Shown piece by piece: positions 58,691-64,000 of a stretch of 64,000 nucleotides of DNA. The first letter of the stretch is position 1. Every line of letters begins with the position of its first letter. The notes below the pieces were generated by a model. That model searched no databases. It was given only the letters and a program-made list of their open reading frames with translations, and was not told where the DNA came from. The stretch is from positions 624,961,740-625,025,739 of the forward strand of contig NC_081415.1 of the NCBI RefSeq assembly GCF_030272615.1, written 5' to 3'. This stretch comes from Cryptomeria japonica. Taxonomy: Eukaryota > Streptophyta > Pinopsida > Cupressales > Cupressaceae. Made by a program: the position numbers and the translations under genes.

Positions 58691-58989
58691 TAAAGAAATC
58701 AACAACCAACACAACTTAGTGGATACAATTATTCTATCTCAATAGCATAAAAATTGAAATGAAGAGATGAATAAGGGTATAGATAGATTATATTATTGTC
58801 CATCACTCTCATGTAGTAGATACAAAGGAATTTTAATAGTAATGTATTTAATTACTATTGAATTCCTTTTAAAAAGCATAGTTAAAAGTGCTTTTTTTGT
58901 TTTTCTTCTTTGGGTCCCGAGTTTCCTCTCATTACTATGTATGTGAATAGTAAGAGAGTCTTAATATGGGGACAAATGCTAAGAGTTGA

Positions 58990-59765
58990 GCCCATTTCTT
59001 TCATTTCCATCAAGAAAAATAGTAAAGTATGGAATATTTTTTTTAGGGGTTGGATTACTTCATTCCTTAGAGCCATGAAATGAAAAGATGAGGATTTGTC
59101 ACCCCAATTTATGAATAGCTAGAGGAATAGGACAATCCAAGTGGGTAGCATAAAATTTAGGTCTTTGAGGAATTGATCACATAGGTCACTAGGTTAATTA
59201 GTGAAGGAGAAAAAGGTCACTCACCTCAACAAGAAACAAGCATATGAAGACTATTTTTAAAATATTCTGGGAGAAGGTGAAAAGATTAAGCCCCATCATA
59301 ATGGGTTTAACAATGACAATTTTCCTCCTCCTTGGAGGGTAATGAGGTACCATCTGATTAAGTATTTCACTCTCGAGGGTAAATTTTCTAGTGTGTATAG
59401 ATACCACTTTTCTCTCTATGATCACCTTAGGCATAATAAACCTATCAGATTTTCTTACATTTTATTTTCCTCTATGCATAAATGTGCCACTAAAGGAGTT
59501 TATCCCCCATTATACCATGCACTAATATATTCTATTTACAATTTCTTCTTATAAACTACTCCTTTAAATCCCACTCCTACTTAGAATGTGTTTTCCCTAG
59601 GTCAAAATCCTAACCTTTCCCAAAGTGGAGGAACTAAACAAAAATAGCCTTTTTGAGGATGTTCCCTATTTGTCCAAAGTAATCTTGCTATAAAAATCTT
59701 TTCTCTATATCCCCAAATAAAAATTTAAGCCTTGATTGTAATACCCCTCCTTTAATTATGGAACT
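58990..59765 (+). pseudogene. Decayed TE-type ORF, left part
   Basis: One plus-strand frame reads through with a few stops: KEKKVTHLNKKQAYEDYF, KPHHNGFNNDNFPPPWRVMR, then an open stretch 59342-59554 with YHLIKYFTLEGKFSSVYRYH and FSLYDHLRHNKPIRFSYILF and MHKCATKG. The aromatic YRYHFSLYDHLRH-type pattern is reminiscent of extra proteins in plant LTR elements, from memory only. It may continue to the right of the solo LTR. I cannot name a family. Confidence 0.35.
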
Positions 59766-60962
59766 TGTTGGATATTGTTGCTACTAGTATATATTGTTAT
59801 CATTGATGTAAACATATTCATGTGTTTTGGTGTTCTAGTATTGCAAAGAGTTCAGTTGGTATTTGATATGTTGTGCTTCGGTATGATTATATGTTTGATT
59901 GTAGATTTGGGAGAGTGTTTGGGATGTTCGTATGTATCTTCAATTCAGATGGTTCATGATTTGGTACTCCCAAGTATCTTTCTAGTCCCAGTTGTTGTTG
60001 CTGATTTTTCTTGAGTATCAGTGTGTTGATTGAAGGAGATTTAATTAAGTGGTGTTGGTGTAGCTATTATGGATGGTTTTAATGTGCTTGTTAGTGTTTC
60101 CTAATCATGTCCTATTTATCTTGGTGGTCCACATTGATTCTTGTGTGTGTTATTGAAGATCTTATGGGTCTTGTGATATTCTTCATGTTATGTGACATTT
60201 TCAGTGGTGTAGCGTGTTGTGGTTGATCTTGGCGGGTTTTATAGTGGTGTTGCATGTTCCAATATTTAATTTGGGTCCTTGTTATGTCATACATGGCATT
60301 GTATTGGTGTGGTGGTTGATTTATGTATTGTGTGATGTAGTTTTGTAATCAGATCTTGCGGGTTAATCTGACCTTGTAGTCAAGGTTGATGATTTATCTA
60401 AATAGGTGTTATATACATGTAATTTAGGATGGTGGTTGAGTCTCCGTTATCAGACAACGGTGTATGTGTGACTAAGAGAATTCATCTTTCGGTGTGAAGT
60501 GTTGATTAGAGTGTGTTGCAAGGCAGACAATTGTGCTTAACCAAAACTGTCATCAGGCATTTAGAGATGCTATTCTTTCAGTTTATCTTAACCGGATTGT
60601 AGTTTGAACATTATTGTAAGGTAGTGAACCTTCCCTAAGGGTTGTATCCTTCCGGTTTATTATATTTTGAGCAATGAGTTCTAGATAGTGTGCTTGAATG
60701 CATGTGCATTCCCTATTGTAATATTTACACATACTATTGCAGACTATCATCTTATTTTGGGTAAGTTCCCACCATGTTTTTTCCCTTAACTGGGTTTTCC
60801 ATGTCAAAATATTGGTATTATGTGTGTTGTTATTATGCTTATCTTTTATCTTGCTATTTTTAATCATATTAGTGAGTTGTGCTTAAATTGTTTAATCGGG
60901 TGAAAACTTATTCACCCCCCCCCCCCCCCACTCTTAGTTTTCCTTCATTGTTGTTATCAGTA
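59766..60962 (+). repeat. Solo LTR of outer-copia family, inverted orientation
   Basis: The reverse complement of the outer copia LTRs is recognisable along this stretch: start TGTTGGATATTGTTG, near the end TTCCCACCATG and AACTGGGTTTTCCATG, then CACTCTTAGTTTTCC. GAACTT is found just before (59761-59766) and just after (60963-60968), so a target duplication GAACT is likely. The last three bases of the LTR deviate from TG...CA. No internal sequence adjoins it. It also contains a run of 15 Cs at 60915-60929. Confidence 0.7.
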
Positions 60963-61234
60963 GAACTTGACCCAAACCCCACACCTAATAAAGGATAAGA
61001 TTTTTAATCCACCAGGTAGTAGCAAAAAGATAATTTGGGTAAACAAAAACCTATTAAAATTCCAAATGCAAGAAAATAGCTGAACTAACTCACCCCATCC
61101 CTCTTTGTCTATTGATATTTTCTGTGAGGAACATGTTAAGGAAGTTATTACAGCCTCTTCAAGAGATAGGAGGTCTATTAGACTTGCTAAGCTTGAAATG
61201 TTTACTAAGATTATTCTTACACTTGTAAAAAAAC
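60963..61234 (+). pseudogene. Decayed TE-type ORF, right part
   Basis: A plus-strand frame reads LTQTPHLIKDKIFNPPG, WVNKNLLKFQMQENS, one stop, then PSLSIDIFCEEHVKEVITAS and SRDRRSIRLAKLEMFTKIIL. It ends at about 61236, where the next LTR begins. It is probably the continuation of 58990-59765, interrupted by the solo LTR. Function is unknown. Confidence 0.33.
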
Positions 61235-61697
61235 TGTAGACATATAAAAATGACCATATTCCTAAATGAATATTTTATGTTCATTTCTCTATTTAATTAA
61301 ATCCAATTTAATTAAATTACCCGCATTCCTCTATTTAATTAAGTAAATTACTTGATTAAATTCACTATATCCATTTAATGAATAAATCATTTTATTCAAT
61401 TAAATTCCCCCTATCCACTTTTAATTAAATTCAAATTTAATTAAAAGTTATCCTAAAATTGAATAAATCTAATTTATTTAATTTCTCCAAATTACAACCA
61501 AATTGAACAAATCATTTAATTCAATTAAATCCTATTATCCCTCCATCCACTTGCAAAATCCTACATCTCCCACTTGCCTTCCTAAACCCCTTCCTAAATT
61601 CTTCTAGACTCTTCTAATCGCTTCTAATTAGCCTAACCCATCTTCTAAACTTTGTCACATCCCTAAGCAAAAGGAGGTCACTTCTCAAAAACCTCAT

Positions 61698-61830
61698 AGT
61701 CTTTGATAACCATTAAAGGCTTCAAACCTTCAACCACTTAAATCCTCAAAGTCTTTGATAACCATTAAAGGCTTCAAGTCTTCAACCACTTAACTCCCCA
61801 AAGTCTTCAATAACCATTAATGGTTAACTC
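61698..61830. repeat. 52-bp minisatellite, about 2.5 units
   Basis: AGTCTTTGATAACCATTAA recurs at 61698 and 61750, and in diverged form at 61802, an exact 52-base spacing. The second unit differs from the first at only a few bases. Confidence 0.85.
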
Positions 61831-62187
61831 AAACCCTCTTACATGGTTAAATTATTTCTTTTAACTCAACCTTTATCCAACCCAAGGGTCTCATCAGGCC
61901 TTTAATGCTTTGACCATGATTATCTCTTAATCATTTGCACAAGAGTTTATCCTTGGATTAACTCTTAATCCAGTGGGTAATCTTAATTTAGACTTGACCC
62001 TTACCTTCTAGAAAACCATAAGGTCTTCTCAGGCCTTTAATGTCTCCTACCCCTTCTCTCAACCCAATCCTATGTTGACACTTGTCACCATTTCATTGGT
62101 GCAAATTGCAAACATGGATCCCCAACTTTCAAACTCAACCCTTGATTGAATCTTTCAATCCTGACCATCCATTGCCCTATTTTTGCT

Positions 62188-62201
62188 ATAAATAGAGCTC
62201 T
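62188..62201 (+). promoter_or_regulatory. TATA box in right-hand gypsy LTR
   Basis: GCTATAAATAGAGC is a near-ideal plant TATA element, about 950 bases into the LTR. Confidence 0.6.
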
Positions 62202-62732
62202 CATTCCTCCATTTTATCATCCTCAAAAATTTGTAGTATCACACTTATGCTCAAACACATTCAAGTTTTCATATATCATTTTATGCTCATCATTTTAGCC
62301 TCTTTGAAATCAGGAATTAGTCTAAATATGCATGTTTAGAATAATTTCTTTATCATTTTAGCTCAATCATAGACTAATATAGTATGTTAGGATAGTACTC
62401 ATACTAACCTTGTCATCTTATAAATCTAGTTTATTGCATTTCTAAGATCATGCATAGCTTAGGATGCATTTCATTCAGAGATCTATCAAAGCATCCCTCG
62501 TTCTTGCATTTGCCATCCCTAAACCATTTTGCTCAGTGATCTGAGAGCAAAAACATTGGTTTGAGGGACATTGTAAGATAAAGAACCATGGGACCCACCT
62601 TGGGAAGCTGAGTTATACTTCATAACTCCATAGCTTGCACCAAGAAGTCCTGTGTGTGTGTGAGCAAGGCTCCATAGAGCTCCATTTTTCACATATTGAG
62701 TTCTATCGACCCGCCTTTCCCACATACATTTC

Positions 62733-62750
62733 TGGTGCCCACCATGGAGC
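62733..62750 (+). other. Primer-binding site of right-hand gypsy
   Basis: TGGTGCCCACCATGGAGC begins with TGG, as needed to pair with a tRNA CCA end, and lies four bases after the LTR end. The TGGTGCCCACC form is common in plant gypsy elements. Confidence 0.6.
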
Positions 62751-62816
62751 CCAACCCCATATATCAAATCGGTTTTTAAAATTAACCACTTTTGCAGGTC
62801 CATGGGAAACAAGAAT

Positions 62817-63266
62817 CAGCGCGTGGGAAACATTCCCTAGCACATCCGGTTAATAGTCTAGTGTGTCCCGCTCACTGTTTAGCACGTGGAGTCTCTACTC
62901 TAGTGTGTAAAGTCCTTTGTTTAGCGCATAGCCTCCACTAATTTTTTTCTTGTAGGTCTCAATGCGGAGGAAAAACAGAGTAGCGCATCTGAAAAGTAGT
63001 TTGGTGCATCGTGTCTATTAGATAGCGCATCTAGTTCACAATCTAGCACGTGAAGCCCATCATCTAGCGTGTGAAGTTCATCTATTAGCGCATCAAATCA
63101 ATACTTTTCCTGCAGGTCTCAACACGGAAGAAAAATAGAGCAGCGCTTCCAATGCACAGAGTAGCGCATCCAGAAAATAGTGTAGCACATTGAGACATAA
63201 TTTTAGCACATATAGGTTATATTGTAGCCCGTGCAGTCCTTTCTATAGCGCATCACAGACGAAGAG
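62817..63266 (+). repeat. 21-bp tandem array in three higher-order blocks
   Basis: The word TAGCGCATC and variants (TAGCACGTG, TAGTGTGTC, CAGCGCTTC) starts exactly every 21 bases within each of three blocks of six: 62817, 62838, 62859, 62880, 62901, 62922; 62981, 63002, 63023, 63044, 63065, 63086; 63141, 63162, 63183, 63204, 63225, 63246. Blocks are separated by a conserved spacer containing GCAGGTCTCAA and CGGAAGAAAAA, giving a higher-order period of 160-164. The first nine bases of each unit are conserved and the remaining twelve vary. One frame in each block reads as seven-residue repeats starting Leu-Ala-His or Leu-Val-Cys, but stops interrupt it. It lies in the leader between primer site and gag. 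Confidence 0.9.
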
Positions 63267-64000
63267 AAAAAATTTAAAATTGTAACTGAAATAAAATTTA
63301 GAATTGTAGAAGTCCACCGAAATCCAGATTTTCTAACTAGTGGATTGAAATTTTGCAGGATTCTGACAATTTCTTTCAAGTGGAGCGGAAAATTTTCTTT
63401 TCTCGATTTCTTTTGTTGACCACCAAGATCAAAAATTTTGCTTTGTTGACCAATTCTTTTTCATAGATCAGAAAATCATTTGCCTTACAAGGATAAAATA
63501 AACATCATGCTTTCATGGAGCAACATCTCCATATAGATTTTAACAAATCATTGTCTTAAAGGCTAAAATGAACAACTTGATTGCCTTGTCTCAAAAGTGG
63601 AAGGAATATGCTCTCCCCTTAACTGGGTGATCAAAAATCCAGACCACTCTTAAAAGTTTTTTTTACTTCAAGCAATAAAACCTTTAGCAGGCCTGCCTTC
63701 CCAAGGAGTTGAAATCAACTCTTAAAGCCATTTATGGCCGGTGTGAAGGGAATGACCTAAGTGGGGAATGACTTTGACGCCAAGAATTCCAACCCACTAT
63801 AATCAAATGTGGAAAGTGATGAAAGTCCTTTTCAACGGTTGCGCGCAGCGATTAGCCTTCCCCCAGTATCCTTGAGATATGTAAAGCCTTTGTTCTAAAG
63901 GTTGGGAAGCCTCCTGAGGGAGTTTATCACTGACGGCCGAACGGGAAGCCTGATTACGAACCATAGAAATAGAAGATTTGAACTGAGTCAGTAACCAGAC
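63267..64000 (+). other. Leader of right-hand gypsy, continues past the window
   Basis: No ORF of note. It has moderately GC-rich stretches (63690-63990). The gag start is presumably beyond 64000. Confidence 0.4.

Larger units (their letters stand above)
61235..62728 (+). repeat. 5' LTR of a gypsy element leaving the window
   Basis: Starts TGTAGACATATAAAAATG and ends CCCACATACA. Four bases on, TGGTGCCCACCATGGAGC (62733-62750) is a good gypsy primer-binding site. It has a TATA box GCTATAAATAGAGC at 62188-62201. The first 300 bases are a very AT-rich AATTAAAT tract. A 52-base repeat lies at 61698-61830. The 3' LTR is outside the window, so the LTR call rests on start, TATA, end and primer site. 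The ORF at 62635-62853 straddles the LTR edge and is not a gene. Confidence 0.68.

Noticed and set aside
61280-61540. AATTAAAT-rich tract as a satellite or matrix attachment region
   Set aside because: No regular period. It fits AT-rich U3 sequence of the LTR.

Overview
The window looks like plant nuclear DNA made almost entirely of repeats. It is AT-rich and has no operons, rRNA or recognisable tRNA genes. It holds nested Ty1/copia and Ty3/gypsy LTR retrotransposons, a TRIM, and LINE debris. Long introgenic repeat nests and the look of the elements suggest a large plant genome, plausibly a gymnosperm, but that is only an impression. I see no conserved single-copy host gene.

Layout. (1) 1-16.98 kb is a segmental duplication. 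A block of about 4.1 kb occurs at 1-4118 and 11378-15474, with a third, older, partial copy at 7189-8410. A second block is paired at about 5789-7188 and 9990-11377. Each full copy carries the same candidate two-exon minus-strand gene of 107 codons, and both copies run into LINE RNase H debris. (2) 17.28-58.63 kb is one large nest. The outermost element is a decayed minus-strand copia (LTRs 17282-18644 and 57301-58634). Its pol reading frame can be followed across a later insertion.

Inside that copia lie four things: a short gag-protease gypsy (19125-22873, TSD AACTA); a 344-bp TRIM (23248-23591, TSD AATGT) sitting in an unassigned LTR-like sequence; a 20.6-kb gypsy on the plus strand (24706-45272, TSD GTATC); and a second copia on the minus strand (49378-57246, TSD CAAAT). 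The 20.6-kb gypsy itself contains a younger gag-protease-only gypsy (32463-40401) that has an uninterrupted 1150-codon ORF. (3) 58.6-61.2 kb holds a decayed TE-type ORF split by a plus-strand solo LTR of the outer copia's family. (4) 61.2-64 kb is the 5' LTR and leader of another gypsy that runs off the window. Its leader carries a 21-bp repeat organised as three higher-order blocks of six units.

How the parts relate. Four elements have perfect 5-bp target duplications that I read directly, so the order of insertion is well supported. LTR divergence estimated by eye agrees: about 3% for the innermost gypsy and near 10% for its host gypsy. Coding decay is dominated by CAG/CAA to TAG/TAA and CGA to TGA changes. 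The best leads are the 21-bp higher-order array, the antisense and sense extra ORFs of the large gypsy, the recurring GGACC...GGTCC dyads, and the duplicated two-exon gene.
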